Shown piece by piece: positions 16,562-25,281 of a stretch of DNA of 64,000 nucleotides. The position numbers were made by a program, and so were the translations under genes. A model generated the notes under the pieces. It did no database searches, was not told the DNA's origin, and saw only the letters and a list, made by a program, of their open reading frames with translations. The DNA is from JANMDU01 sp031388245 (lineage in GTDB: Bacteria; Pseudomonadota; Gammaproteobacteria; Burkholderiales; Burkholderiaceae_C). Every line of letters starts with the position of its first letter. Position 1 is the first letter of the stretch. The DNA is taken from positions 1-64,000 of the forward strand of contig JANNED010000174.1 in assembly GCA_031388245.1 (NCBI GenBank). The letters run 5' to 3'.

Positions 16562-17283
16562 AGTGCGAGCCCCAAAAGCCGGGTTTGCAGACTGTCGTCT
16601 TCAGCCAAGGCTTGCATGCTGCCCGCATGCACGACCACGCCGTTGTCCATCACCACCACGGTATCGCCCAAGCGTTTGGCGAAATGGAAGTTTTGCTCCA
16701 CCACCAAGAGCGTCACGCCGCTGGCCTTGAGCTCAGAAAAGGCATCCATCATGTTGTTGATGATCGCTGGCGCGAGCCCTTTGCTGGGCTCATCAATGAT
16801 CAACAGCTCGCGCGGCTCGACCATCGCGCGCGCCACGGCAAGCATTTGCTTTTGGCCGCCAGACAGCTTGCCAGCCGGATGATTCCAAAATTTTTCAACC
16901 GCAGGAAACAGCTTGAAGATCCACGTCAATCGCGCATCATCGATCCGCGACACGCGGCTGGCCTGTCGCGCGGCCAACAGCATGTTTTCCTTGACGGTTA
17001 AATCTGAAAAAATACCCATGTTTTCTGGCACATAGGCTACGCCCAAGCCGGCGATGCGTGGCGTCTCCCAAGCAGAAATGTTTTCCGTTTTAAAGCTCAC
17101 GCTGCCTTGCGAGGCCTTCCACAAGCCCATGATGGTTCGCAAGGTGGTGGTTTTGCCCGCGCCATTGCGACCGAGCAACATCGTCAACTGCCCGCGCGGT
17201 ACGCTGAGATTCACGCCGTGCAAGATGTGATACGCGCCGATGTGCGTATGCACGCCCTTGAGCTCAAGCAAAGCTTCGCTCAT
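16558..17283 (-). CDS. livF: Liv-type ABC ATPase LivF
   Basis: 241 residues, usual for LivF. Walker A GRNGAGKTT, signature LSGGQKQ, Walker B LLIIDEPSKGLAP, H-loop VVEQNFHFA. Forms the ATPase heterodimer with LivG. Four-base overlaps with both neighbours (livG stop and livH start). Confidence 0.9.
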   Translation of the reverse strand: MSEALLELKGVHTHIGAYHILHGVNLSVPRGQLTMLLGRNGAGKTTTLRTIMGLWKASQGSVSFKTENISAWETPRIAGLGVAYVPENMGIFSDLTVKENMLLAARQASRVSRIDDARLTWIFKLFPAVEKFWNHPAGKLSGGQKQMLAVARAMVEPRELLIIDEPSKGLAPAIINNMMDAFSELKASGVTLLVVEQNFHFAKRLGDTVVVMDNGVVVHAGSMQALAEDDSLQTRLLGLAL

Positions 17284-18044
17284 GCGGCCTCCCTCGCGTT
17301 ACCCAAATAAGCTTCTTGAACCACCGGCGAAGCAATCACTTGCGCAGGCTCGCCATCAGCCACCAATGCACCGTTGTGCAGCACGATGATGCGATCAGCC
17401 AGCTCGCGCACCACATCCATCTTGTGCTCCACCAACAGAATCGTTTTACTGCGATCGGATTTGAGCTGGCGAATGAGATTGAGAATCACGGGCGCTTCAT
17501 CGTGGCTCATGCCTGCCGTTGGCTCGTCAAACATATACACCTTGGGATCGAGCGCCATCAGCAAAGCCACTTCGAGCTTACGCTGATCGCCATGGGGCAA
17601 ACTCGCGGCACTCTTCTGCGCCAAATGCGACAAAGACACCGTTTCAAGAATCTCTGCGGCACGTTTGACAAGATCGCGGTGATCGCTCCAAACGCTCCAG
17701 AGATTGAGCCCCCTGCGATGCGAGCCCGTCAATGTCGCTTGCACGGCAAGCCGCACATTTTCCAAGACGGTGAGCGTTGGAAATAAATTTGTGAGCTGAA
17801 AGGCTCGCCCCAGGCCTGCACGCGTGCGCTTTGAGGCACTCATGCCCGAGAGCTCTTTGCCACCCAAATACACCTGCCCGCTGCTGGCCTTGAGCTGGCC
17901 CGAGATCAGGTTGAAGTACGTCGTCTTTCCAGCGCCGTTCGGCCCGACGATGGCCGTCAGCGTGCCCGGCTCAAAGGCGCAAGACACAGCATTGACCGCC
18001 ACATGGCCGCCAAAGCGAATGGTGAGATCTCGGGTTTCAAGCAT
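17280..18044 (-). CDS. livG: Liv-type ABC ATPase LivG
   Basis: 254 residues from ATG 18044. An in-frame TTG at 18074 would add ten residues but lacks a ribosome site. Walker A GPNGAGKTT, signature LPHGDQRKLE (the LivG form of LSGGQ), Walker B VYMFDEPTAGMSHDE and H-loop VEHKMD are all present. It follows the binding-protein gene by 58 bases. Confidence 0.88.
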   Translation of the reverse strand: MLETRDLTIRFGGHVAVNAVSCAFEPGTLTAIVGPNGAGKTTYFNLISGQLKASSGQVYLGGKELSGMSASKRTRAGLGRAFQLTNLFPTLTVLENVRLAVQATLTGSHRRGLNLWSVWSDHRDLVKRAAEILETVSLSHLAQKSAASLPHGDQRKLEVALLMALDPKVYMFDEPTAGMSHDEAPVILNLIRQLKSDRSKTILLVEHKMDVVRELADRIIVLHNGALVADGEPAQVIASPVVQEAYLGNAREAA

Positions 18045-18102
18045 GAGCAATGCCCCGGCCTGCGCTTTGCGCAAGCCCGCAGGCTCTTGAGTCAGGGATC
18101 GA

Positions 18103-19302
18103 TCAGCGCTTGTTGCGAATCGGGATGTTCAATTCGCTGGCCGGAATCACGCGCACCAACTCAGGCACACCCCATGCAAAGGCCGGGTCGTTTTTGATGC
18201 GGAAGTGAAACATATCTTGCATGGCTTGGTGGTCTTCCTTGCGGAAAGTCATCTTGCCTTTGGGCGTTTCAAAGCTCATGCCTTCCATGGCGGCGATGAG
18301 TTTTTCGGTGTTGGTGTCGCCATTGGTTTTCTTCAGCGCTTCCACCACCGCCATCGCTGCGCTCATGCCGCCCGCTGTGAAAAAGTCGGGTGGCTGCTTG
18401 AATTTGGAATAGTGGTTGGCCACCAGCCATTCGTTGGCTTTGTTTTTCGGGATGCCGAAGTAGTAATACAGCGCGCCTTCCATGCCGGGGAAGTTTTTAT
18501 AAGCCACCATCGCGGGCAAGATATTGCCGCCCGTGGCCAGATCAATGCCAAAGCGCTTCTTCAAATCCATATCAGCGATTTTGGGAAACGGCGTGGGGCT
18601 GCCAGACCAACCCACTGAGATGTATTTGTTGCCCGGCTGATCTTTGAGCTTGTCGATGATGCGCTGCAAGCCAGCGGTGAAATCCGTCGTGCCCACGGGC
18701 AGATACTCTTCATGCACCACCTTGGCTTTCTTCATGAATTCTTTGGCGGCTTTCACGCCATCGCGGCCAAAGGCATTGTCGTTAGCCAAAAACGCGACCA
18801 CGTTGCCCGCTTGATCAAGCGCGGCGGCATTGGCGGCAGCGTCTTGGCTGCTGTTGCGACCGGTGCGAAAGATGTAGCGGTTCCATTTGTCGCCGGTGAT
18901 GCTGTCGGCCACAGCGGGCTCAACCAGCAAGAGCTTTTTGTATTCTTCGGCCACAGGGAGCATGGCCAGCGCCACGGGGCTGCCGGTGGTGCCCACGGCC
19001 AAATCCACCTTGTCATCTGCATAGGCGGCGGCCAGTGCAGATTTGCCCACATCAGGCTTGCCTTGATCGTCCTTCTCAATCACCACGATCTTGCGGCCCG
19101 CCACTTGCATGGTGCCGCCGGTCGCGTACTCCAAGCCCATCTGGAAACCCACGATGGTCTGCTTCGCATAGGCCTCCAGCGGGCCGGTCTTGCCGGTGAG
19201 CAAAGCAATTTTCACATCCGGCTTAGACTGCGCCTGCGCACCCCAAGTCAACACCACAGCCACCACACCGGCAGCCAAAGAAATCATAGATCGACGCAGC
19301 AT
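18103..19302 (-). CDS. Liv-type ABC periplasmic binding protein
   Basis: 399 residues from ATG 19302, set by the strong ribosome site GAAGGAG seven bases upstream; a longer in-frame start at 19323 is less likely. Signal peptide about residues 1-25 (LRRSMISLAAG ... TWGAQAQ). The mature part is a type-I binding fold (Peripla_BP_6) with VKIALLTGKTGPLEAYAKQ at its start. It is the first gene of the operon and determines what the importer takes up. Closest types by feel are aliphatic-amide and short-chain-acid binders rather than LivK itself. Confidence 0.85.
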   Translation of the reverse strand: MLRRSMISLAAGVVAVVLTWGAQAQSKPDVKIALLTGKTGPLEAYAKQTIVGFQMGLEYATGGTMQVAGRKIVVIEKDDQGKPDVGKSALAAAYADDKVDLAVGTTGSPVALAMLPVAEEYKKLLLVEPAVADSITGDKWNRYIFRTGRNSSQDAAANAAALDQAGNVVAFLANDNAFGRDGVKAAKEFMKKAKVVHEEYLPVGTTDFTAGLQRIIDKLKDQPGNKYISVGWSGSPTPFPKIADMDLKKRFGIDLATGGNILPAMVAYKNFPGMEGALYYYFGIPKNKANEWLVANHYSKFKQPPDFFTAGGMSAAMAVVEALKKTNGDTNTEKLIAAMEGMSFETPKGKMTFRKEDHQAMQDMFHFRIKNDPAFAWGVPELVRVIPASELNIPIRNKR

Positions 19303-19527
19303 CTTGTCTCCTTCTGTATTCAAACGACACGCTCAACCCAAAATAGTGCACGTTGCGTGCCAAGGGTTTTGACGGGTAATTGGGTGTTTTTGGCTTGAAG
19401 TTGTATTTTATTCAGACAATAATTGTATTTATTTTGTACGCATGTATGGAATTCGATCGTTTGATGCGGCCTTTTGTACCTGCCGCGATCGGCACCTGAG
19501 CGCTTGGGTTTCAAGGGCTGCGATCAG
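19303..19527. other. leader/promoter gap upstream of the Liv operon
   Basis: No open frame of convincing quality lies here. The 150 bases nearest the Liv operon are AT-rich and should hold its promoter on the minus strand. The rest leads into the dispersed repeat at 19528. I see no operator-like palindrome. Confidence 0.5.
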
Positions 19528-19573
19528 TTGCTACAAAATAGATAGCATGCTGCGCTGTATTTGCGCCGGCTAA
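19528..19573 (+). repeat. dispersed 45-bp repeat, intergenic copy
   Basis: TTGCTACAAAATAGATAGCA at the left, then TGCTGCGCTGTATT, then GCGCCGGCTAAA at the right. This keeps the order and spacing of the family. It lies just downstream of the DUF1272 gene (stop at 19586). Confidence 0.75.
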
Positions 19574-19585
19574 ATGCCAATTTGC

Positions 19586-19834
19586 TCACTGAACCGCGGC
19601 GCAACCATGCTCCTTCACAACCCGTTGCGTTGATGCCGGAAACTTCTCCAACTTAGAAGCAGGCCGACGAGGCCGCACCACCAGCTCACCCCCACAGTTC
19701 GGACATTTGCCAGCAAGCGTGCCGTCCGCGCATGATGCGCAGAAAGTGCATTCAAACGAGCAAATCCGCGCTTCTGCGGATTCAGCCGGAAGATCTTTGT
19801 TGCAGCATTCGCAGTTGGGGCGGAGTTGAAGCAT
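19586..19834 (-). CDS. DUF1272 small zinc-ribbon protein
   Basis: 82 residues from ATG 19834, with the ribosome site GAAGGAA nearby; the longer frame to 19900 lacks support. The family signature RPNCECCNKDLP at the N-terminus is followed by CSFECTFCASC and CPNCGGELVVRP, giving a series of paired cysteines for one or two zinc ions. Small cytoplasmic protein of unknown role, common in Proteobacteria. Confidence 0.85.
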   Translation of the reverse strand: MLQLRPNCECCNKDLPAESAEARICSFECTFCASCADGTLAGKCPNCGGELVVRPRRPASKLEKFPASTQRVVKEHGCAAVQ

Positions 19835-19896
19835 TTTGGGTTCCTTCGGCTTGGATAGATGTTGGCAAATGATCAAATCGAGTCGAGGCTTGGACT

Positions 19897-20199
19897 TCAC
19901 GCAGACATCTTGCCGTTGCTGAGCGCTATTTCAACTCGCAATGTGAGATCTTCTAACGCAGCAGTTGCGAATTGCCATAGGTTTGCGGACTCAAGCACTG
20001 AGCGTTCTCCTTCAAACGAGAAGGAGTTGCGATCCTTGAGCAAACGAAGTCCGTCTGACGGGCCAGTGAAGTCAATGAGCCAATTACCGAAAGACTCAGG
20101 GCAGTATGCGCTTGCAACTGGCGAGTAACCGCCTCTATTCAGCACTCGAAGAAGCAGGGCAGCTTCTTGTTCAACAGGGAGGGGTAGCTTGTGAGCCAT
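19897..20199 (-). CDS. hypothetical protein, about 100 residues
   Basis: I do not recognise this protein. It is read from ATG 20199; an in-frame TTG at 20247 would overlap the regulator stop by eight bases and give 116 residues. It is mostly helical-looking with ALLLRVLNRGGY, a central YCPESFGNWLIDF stretch and SFEGERSVLESANLW. No signal peptide or membrane segment. It could be co-transcribed with the sigma-54-type regulator upstream of it. Confidence 0.5.
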   Translation of the reverse strand: MAHKLPLPVEQEAALLLRVLNRGGYSPVASAYCPESFGNWLIDFTGPSDGLRLLKDRNSFSFEGERSVLESANLWQFATAALEDLTLRVEIALSNGKMSA

Positions 20200-20239
20200 T
20201 GCGCTGGTATCTAATTGGATGCTAATTGAGGACACGCGT

Positions 20240-21799
20240 TTACTCAAACTTCTCCATCTCCCTCAAGCGCTGATACAGCGTCGCCCGAGAAATCCCGAGC
20301 ATTCGGGCAACGGCTTGTTTGTTGCCGCCGGTGGCTTGCAGGGCGGCGGCGATGGCTCGGCGCTCTAGGGCGATGATTTGCCTGGCAAGCGGCTGCAAGA
20401 GCTGCTCGGGCGGGGCGCTGTCTGTAGTGGCTTGTGGCGCGGTTGGCGGCAATGCAAGTGCTGCGGGGGAAAGCAAAGCGGCCTTGGCAGCAGAGGCTTC
20501 CAAAGCGGGCTCCAGCGCATCCGCATCCATCAGGCTTTCGATCAGCGCCGCATCCACACTCTTGCCTTCGGCGGCGAGGATGGCTTGCTCCAGCAAATTG
20601 CGCAGCTCGCGAATGTTGCCGCGCCAGCGCAGGCGGGCGAGCAGTTGCAGGGCATCGGGGCTGATGTCGGGGATCGGCAGGCCGCTTTGATGGGCGAGGT
20701 CTTCGGTGAGCGCTTCTACCAGCGCGGGCATGTCGGCCGCGCGCTCGCGCAGCGGCGGCACGCGGATCGGGAGCACATTGAGCCGATAAAACAAATCTTC
20801 GCGAAACTGGCCTTCGCGCACCAGCGCGCCCAGATCGCGCGAGGTGGCAGCGATCACGCGCACATTCACGCCGATCAACTGGTTTGAGCCCAGCGGCTCA
20901 ATCTCGCGCTCTTGCAGGGCGCGCAGCAGCTTGGCCTGCACGCCCAGTGGCATGTCGCCAATCTCATCCAAAAACAGCGTGCCGCGATCAGCGAGCTTGA
21001 ATTTGCCATCACGCCCGCGCCGGTCTGCGCCGGTGTAAGCGCCGGGCGCGACGCCGAAGAACTCGGCCTCCATCAGCGTGTCGGGCACGGCGGCGATATT
21101 CACGCTCACAAACGGGGCATCCACGCGCGCAGAGGCGGCGTGAATTCCATGCGCCAGCAGCTCCTTGCCGGTGCCGGTTTCGCCTTGCAAGAGCACGGTG
21201 CTGGCCGATTGCGCAGCGCGGCGCGCCTGGCGCTTGACTTCAGAGGCCGCAGGGCTGGTGCCCACAAAGCTGGCCAGCGAATACTTGGCTTGGCGCAGCC
21301 CCGCCTTGGGCTGGCGACGGCTGGCGGCCAGCTCTTTGCGGGCTTCGTCCAGATCGCGCTGCAGCAAATCAAACTTGGCCATCAGCGGCTGCAAATGCGT
21401 CTCGGCATGGTCAAACAACACAATACCCAAAGCGCCAATCACCGCGCCTGACGCATCCTTGAGCGGAAAGCGGCTGACCAAAAACGTGCCCGCTTTGTTG
21501 GTGAGCAAATCCATCAGGATCGGCTTGCCCGTTTCCAGCACACGGTGCATCTGCGTGTTTTGTACGACACGGCTGACCGGGTGGCCCACAAAATCGCTTT
21601 CTTTTTCGAAGCCGAGGGCGGGCAGAAAGCGGCGGTAGGGGTCGTTGATCCAGACCACGCGAGCTTGCCTGTCTACCAGCAGCATGCCTTCGCTCGCGCC
21701 AGCCATCACACCAAAGAACGAATGCGCCGCGAGCTCCAAAATGCTCTGTGCATCCAGCGGCAAAGCGCTGGTGTGCAAAGGGGCAAGATCGGCGCTCAT
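20240..21799 (-). CDS. sigma-54-type enhancer-binding regulator, PAS-AAA-Fis, with GAYTGA loop
   Basis: 519 residues. N-terminal PAS domain about 25-130 (GMLLVDRQARVVWINDPYRR), a short coiled coil near 140-165, AAA+ domain about 175-405 with Walker A GETGTGKE, the sigma-54 contact loop written GAYTGA instead of GAFTGA, Walker B LFLDEIGD, then a Fis-type helix-turn-helix at the end (NKQAVARMLGISRATLYQR). It would activate RpoN promoters in answer to a small ligand or redox cue in the PAS domain. Targets are not evident; the Liv operon on the same strand and katG opposite are candidates. Confidence 0.87.
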   Translation of the reverse strand: MSADLAPLHTSALPLDAQSILELAAHSFFGVMAGASEGMLLVDRQARVVWINDPYRRFLPALGFEKESDFVGHPVSRVVQNTQMHRVLETGKPILMDLLTNKAGTFLVSRFPLKDASGAVIGALGIVLFDHAETHLQPLMAKFDLLQRDLDEARKELAASRRQPKAGLRQAKYSLASFVGTSPAASEVKRQARRAAQSASTVLLQGETGTGKELLAHGIHAASARVDAPFVSVNIAAVPDTLMEAEFFGVAPGAYTGADRRGRDGKFKLADRGTLFLDEIGDMPLGVQAKLLRALQEREIEPLGSNQLIGVNVRVIAATSRDLGALVREGQFREDLFYRLNVLPIRVPPLRERAADMPALVEALTEDLAHQSGLPIPDISPDALQLLARLRWRGNIRELRNLLEQAILAAEGKSVDAALIESLMDADALEPALEASAAKAALLSPAALALPPTAPQATTDSAPPEQLLQPLARQIIALERRAIAAALQATGGNKQAVARMLGISRATLYQRLREMEKFE

Positions 21800-21873
21800 G
21801 CATTGATTATGGAATCAAATCGCCGCACGCCCCTAAAACTTGCACCTGCGCTCACCATCCATCATCATGACGA

Positions 21874-21888
21874 ATAGCGCCCAGCTAT
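21874..21888. promoter_or_regulatory. ATAG-N7-CTAT palindrome in the regulator/katG gap
   Basis: ATAGCGCCCAGCTAT has the ATAG...CTAT outer arms and the inner A of the OxyR half-operator pattern (ATAGnTnnnAnCTAT). Its centre is 48 bases from the similar site at 21922, not the 22 expected for one tetramer. The following bases (GCTATTGAATTTATA) also resemble the left half of the dispersed repeat, so the palindrome might be repeat debris. Confidence 0.35.
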
Positions 21889-21921
21889 TGAATTTATAAA
21901 AACAATTGTCTTTTCGTTTTA

Positions 21922-21936
21922 ATAGTTATTGTCTAT
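21922..21936. promoter_or_regulatory. OxyR-like site upstream of katG
   Basis: ATAGTTATTGTCTAT fits ATAGnTnnnAnCTAT at every fixed base except the inner A. It ends 31 bases before the katG ATG. OxyR control of katG is well known in Proteobacteria; that this site is used is inference. A possible -10 (TATAGT, 21934-21939) overlaps its edge, which is closer than usual for activation. Confidence 0.45.
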
Positions 21937-21967
21937 AGTCAACCATCTACATTTTTTGGAGATCTTC

Positions 21968-24172
21968 ATGTCATCAACTCAAGCCTCCACCGGCTCATGC
22001 CCCTTCCACGCTGCCGGTGGCGCTCGCGCCAGCCAAGGCACGCAATCCAATGCGCAGTGGTGGCCCAACCAGCTGAATGTGTCTATCCTGCATCAACACC
22101 CAAGCGTCTCGAATCCGATGGACGAAGGCTTTGACTATGCGCAGGCGTTCAAGAAACTCGATTACGCGGCCCTCAAAAAAGACATGGCCGCCCTCATGAC
22201 CCAATCGCAAGATTGGTGGCCTGCAGACTACGGCCACTACGGCGGCCTGTTCATCCGCATGGCTTGGCATGCCGCAGGCACCTACCGCACTGCCGATGGC
22301 CGGGGCGGCGCGAACACCGGCAACCAACGCTTCGCGCCACTGAACAGCTGGCCCGACAACGGCAACCTCGACAAAGCACGCCGCCTGCTCTGGCCTCTCA
22401 AGCAAAAGTATGGCAATGCCATCTCTTGGGCAGATTTGTTTGTCTTGGCCGGCAATGTGGCCATGGAAACCATGGGCTTCAAGACCTTTGGTTTCGGCGG
22501 TGGCCGTGCCGACATCTGGGCGCCCGAAGAAGACATTTATTGGGGCGCAGAAAAAGAGTGGCTTGCCACCAGCGACAAACCCAACAGCCGCTACAGCGGT
22601 GATCGCAACCTAGAAACGCCACTGGCTGCTGTGCAGATGGGCTTGATTTACGTCAACCCGCAAGGGCCTGACGGCAACCCCGATCCTTTGCTCTCAGCCC
22701 GTGATGTGCGCGAGACCTTCGCCCGCATGGCCATGAATGATGAGGAAACTGTGGCCTTGGTGGCTGGCGGCCACACCTTCGGCAAGATGCACGGCGCAGG
22801 CGATCCATCGCTGGTGGGCGCAGAGCCCGAAGGTGCACCGATGGAAGCAATGGGCTTTGGCTGGATCAACCAACACGGCAGTGGCAAAGGCTTTGATACC
22901 ACCACCAGCGGCTTTGAGGGCGCATGGAAACCCAACCCAACCCAGTGGGACATGGGCTATTTCAAAGTGCTGTTCAAATATGAGTTCAAGCAGGTCAAGA
23001 GCCCAGCGGGCAACATTCAGTGGCAGGCGCAAAACGTGGATGCCGAAGACATGATTGTGGATGCGCACGATCCCAGCAAAAAACATCCACCACACATGAC
23101 AACCGCCGACATGTCGCTGCGCATGGATCCAGCCTACGAGAAAATCTCGCGCCACTTTTTGGCTCACCCCGACGAATTTGCCGATGCTTACGCACGCGCA
23201 TGGTTCAAGCTGACGCATCGCGACATGGGCCCCAAGGCGCTGTATCTCGGCCCCGAAGTGCCGCAAGAGGATCTGATCTGGCAAGACCCTGTTCCGCCCG
23301 TGCAGCATCCGCTGATCACCACTCAAGATGCGGCGGTGCTCAAACAGAAGGTCTTGGCCTCTGGCTTGTCGATCGCTGAGCTGGTCTCTACCGCTTGGGC
23401 CAGTGCTTGCACCTACCGGGGATCAGATCGTCGTGGCGGCGCCAATGGCGCACGCATCCGCCTTGCACCGCAGAAAGATTGGGAGGCCAATCAACCCGCC
23501 CTGTTGGCCAAAGTGCTGCAAACGCTAGACAGCATTCAAAGCGCCTTCAACCAAGCCAACACGGCCCAGGTCTCTTTGGCTGATTTGATCGTGCTTGCCG
23601 GCAATGCGGCTGTGGAAGCTGCGGCCCAAGCAGCCGGCCACAGCGTCAATGTGCCCTTCACGCCCGGGCGCACGGATGCCACGCCTGAGCAAACCGATGC
23701 CCATTCCTTCGCCGTGCTGGAGCCCGTGGCCGATGGTTTCCGCAACTACTGCCGGGCGGCGTTCAACGTATCCCCCGAAGAAATGCTGCTGGATAAAGCG
23801 CAACTGCTCACGCTCAGCGCCCCGCAAATGACGGTGCTGGTGGGCGGCCTGCGTGTGCTAGGTGCGAACCACGGCGGCACCCAACACGGCGTGTTCACCC
23901 ACCGACCTGGCCAGTTGACCAACGACTTTTTCACCCATTTGGTGGATATGTCGACCCGCTGGAAGCCGACCGGTGCCAACAGCTTTGAAGGGCGTGATCG
24001 CAGCAGCGGCGAGCTCACATGGACGGCCACCCGCGTCGATCTGGCATTCGGCTCCAACTCACAATTGCGTGCTTTGGCCGAGGTCTATGCGCAAAACGAT
24101 GGCCAAGCCAAATTTGTGAAAGACTTTTGTGCCGCGTGGACAAAGGTCATGAATTTGGGCCGCGTCGCTTAA
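21968..24172 (+). CDS. katG: catalase-peroxidase
   Basis: 734 residues from ATG 21968, with GGAG eight bases ahead; a longer frame from 21929 lacks a ribosome site. Two fused class-I peroxidase domains, the first active. Distal Arg-Trp-His are in RMAWHAAGTYR. The Tyr of the Trp-Tyr-Met adduct is in GLIYVNPQGP. Proximal His is in VALVAGGHTFGKMHG. It destroys hydrogen peroxide (catalase) and oxidises donors (peroxidase). The start CPFHAAGG is typical. It stands alone, divergent from the PAS-AAA regulator, with OxyR-like sites in the gap. Confidence 0.95.
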   Translation: MSSTQASTGSCPFHAAGGARASQGTQSNAQWWPNQLNVSILHQHPSVSNPMDEGFDYAQAFKKLDYAALKKDMAALMTQSQDWWPADYGHYGGLFIRMAWHAAGTYRTADGRGGANTGNQRFAPLNSWPDNGNLDKARRLLWPLKQKYGNAISWADLFVLAGNVAMETMGFKTFGFGGGRADIWAPEEDIYWGAEKEWLATSDKPNSRYSGDRNLETPLAAVQMGLIYVNPQGPDGNPDPLLSARDVRETFARMAMNDEETVALVAGGHTFGKMHGAGDPSLVGAEPEGAPMEAMGFGWINQHGSGKGFDTTTSGFEGAWKPNPTQWDMGYFKVLFKYEFKQVKSPAGNIQWQAQNVDAEDMIVDAHDPSKKHPPHMTTADMSLRMDPAYEKISRHFLAHPDEFADAYARAWFKLTHRDMGPKALYLGPEVPQEDLIWQDPVPPVQHPLITTQDAAVLKQKVLASGLSIAELVSTAWASACTYRGSDRRGGANGARIRLAPQKDWEANQPALLAKVLQTLDSIQSAFNQANTAQVSLADLIVLAGNAAVEAAAQAAGHSVNVPFTPGRTDATPEQTDAHSFAVLEPVADGFRNYCRAAFNVSPEEMLLDKAQLLTLSAPQMTVLVGGLRVLGANHGGTQHGVFTHRPGQLTNDFFTHLVDMSTRWKPTGANSFEGRDRSSGELTWTATRVDLAFGSNSQLRALAEVYAQNDGQAKFVKDFCAAWTKVMNLGRVA

Positions 24173-24179
24173 CACCCCA

Positions 24180-24200
24180 GCTCGCCGCATGGCGGCGAGC
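24180..24200 (+). terminator. stem-loop after katG
   Basis: Nine-base perfect stem GCTCGCCGC / GCGGCGAGC with an ATG loop, starting eight bases after the katG stop. No T-run follows, so it may be a Rho-assisted terminator or mRNA end-protecting hairpin rather than a classic intrinsic terminator. Confidence 0.5.
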
Positions 24201-24234
24201 GGCAGAGCAATCCATTTGTCGGTGGCACCTGAAT

Positions 24235-24278
24235 TTACTATTGTTTTTATAGCAAACTATGTAGGATTTATGCCGGCG
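24235..24278 (+). repeat. dispersed 45-bp repeat, intergenic copy
   Basis: TTACTATTGTTTTTATAGCA, then AACTATGTAGGATTT, then ATGCCGGCGTTT. One of the best-kept copies. It fills most of the space between the convergent ends of katG and corA and stops six bases short of the corA stop codon. Confidence 0.85.
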
Positions 24279-24283
24279 TTTGA

Positions 24284-25273
24284 TCAGCCCTTCAACCAGC
24301 CGCGCTTGCGGAAATACCACATTGGCACAATCGCGCTGGCCAGCATCAGCAGCACGACATAAGGGTAGGCTGCTGCGCCCAGCGCTTGGATCTCGGGGAA
24401 TTGCAAATTCATGCCGTAAATGCTGGCAATCAGAGTTGGCGGCAGCAGCGCCACGCTGGCCACCGAGAAGATTTTGATGATTTTGTTTTGGTTGATGTTG
24501 ATGAAGCCCACCACCGCATCCATCAAGAAGTTGATCTTGTCAAACAAGAAAGCCGTGTGACTGTCCAGCGAATCTATATCGCGCAGAATCGAGCGTGCCT
24601 CGCTGTGCTGCTCGGCGGAGAGCATTTTGCTGCGCATCATGAAGCTCAAAGCGCGGCGCGTGTCCATCATGTTGCGGCGAATGCGGCCATTCAAATCTTC
24701 CTGCTTGGCGATATTGGCCAACACCTCAGCGGCCAGCTCGTCGGTCACGTCGCCCTTTAAGACTTGGCTGCTGGCTTTTTCGAGCTCATCGTGAATGCCC
24801 TCCAGCGCATCGGCGCAGTATTCGGCATCGGCATCGTAGAGCTTGAGCAACACTTCGCGCGCATCTTCGATCAGGCCGGGCATGCGCCGGGCGCGCAGGC
24901 GCAGCAGGCGGAAGATCGGGATGTCTTGCTCGTGAATGGAAAACAGCACGCCCTTGCTTTTGAGCTGCTCGTTGTTGAGGTTCAAAATAAAGGCCACGCG
25001 CTCGGTGCGCGATTCTTCATCGTCGATCAAAAAGTCAGAGCGGATGTGCAAATCGCCGTTGTCGGCTTCATAAAAACGCGCGGATTCCTCGATGTCTTCA
25101 TCCATCGCATCATCGGGGATCGACAGGCCGTAGTGCTGCTTGATCCACGCTTTTTCTTCTGGGCTGGGCGACTCTAAATCCACCCAAACAGGCTGAAATT
25201 TAGCAAGCTCTTCGAGCGACTCAATCTCTTCTTGGAAGAGGCGGCCATTGGCCAGCGTGAAAATGTTGAGCAT
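24284..25273 (-). CDS. corA: magnesium/cobalt transporter CorA
   Basis: 329 residues from ATG 25273, with GGAG eight bases ahead. Large cytoplasmic N-domain followed by two C-terminal membrane helices. The YGMN selectivity motif (IYGMNLQFPEI) at the end of the first helix is diagnostic. It forms a pentameric Mg2+ channel in the inner membrane. The leader (see 25282-25406) can form mutually exclusive helices and its ribosome site can be hidden in a small hairpin, so expression may respond to Mg2+ or another signal. An in-frame GTG at 25366 could extend the protein by 31 residues, but they lack family resemblance. Confidence 0.9.
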   Translation of the reverse strand: MLNIFTLANGRLFQEEIESLEELAKFQPVWVDLESPSPEEKAWIKQHYGLSIPDDAMDEDIEESARFYEADNGDLHIRSDFLIDDEESRTERVAFILNLNNEQLKSKGVLFSIHEQDIPIFRLLRLRARRMPGLIEDAREVLLKLYDADAEYCADALEGIHDELEKASSQVLKGDVTDELAAEVLANIAKQEDLNGRIRRNMMDTRRALSFMMRSKMLSAEQHSEARSILRDIDSLDSHTAFLFDKINFLMDAVVGFININQNKIIKIFSVASVALLPPTLIASIYGMNLQFPEIQALGAAAYPYVVLLMLASAIVPMWYFRKRGWLKG

Positions 25274-25281
25274 GGTGGGCT

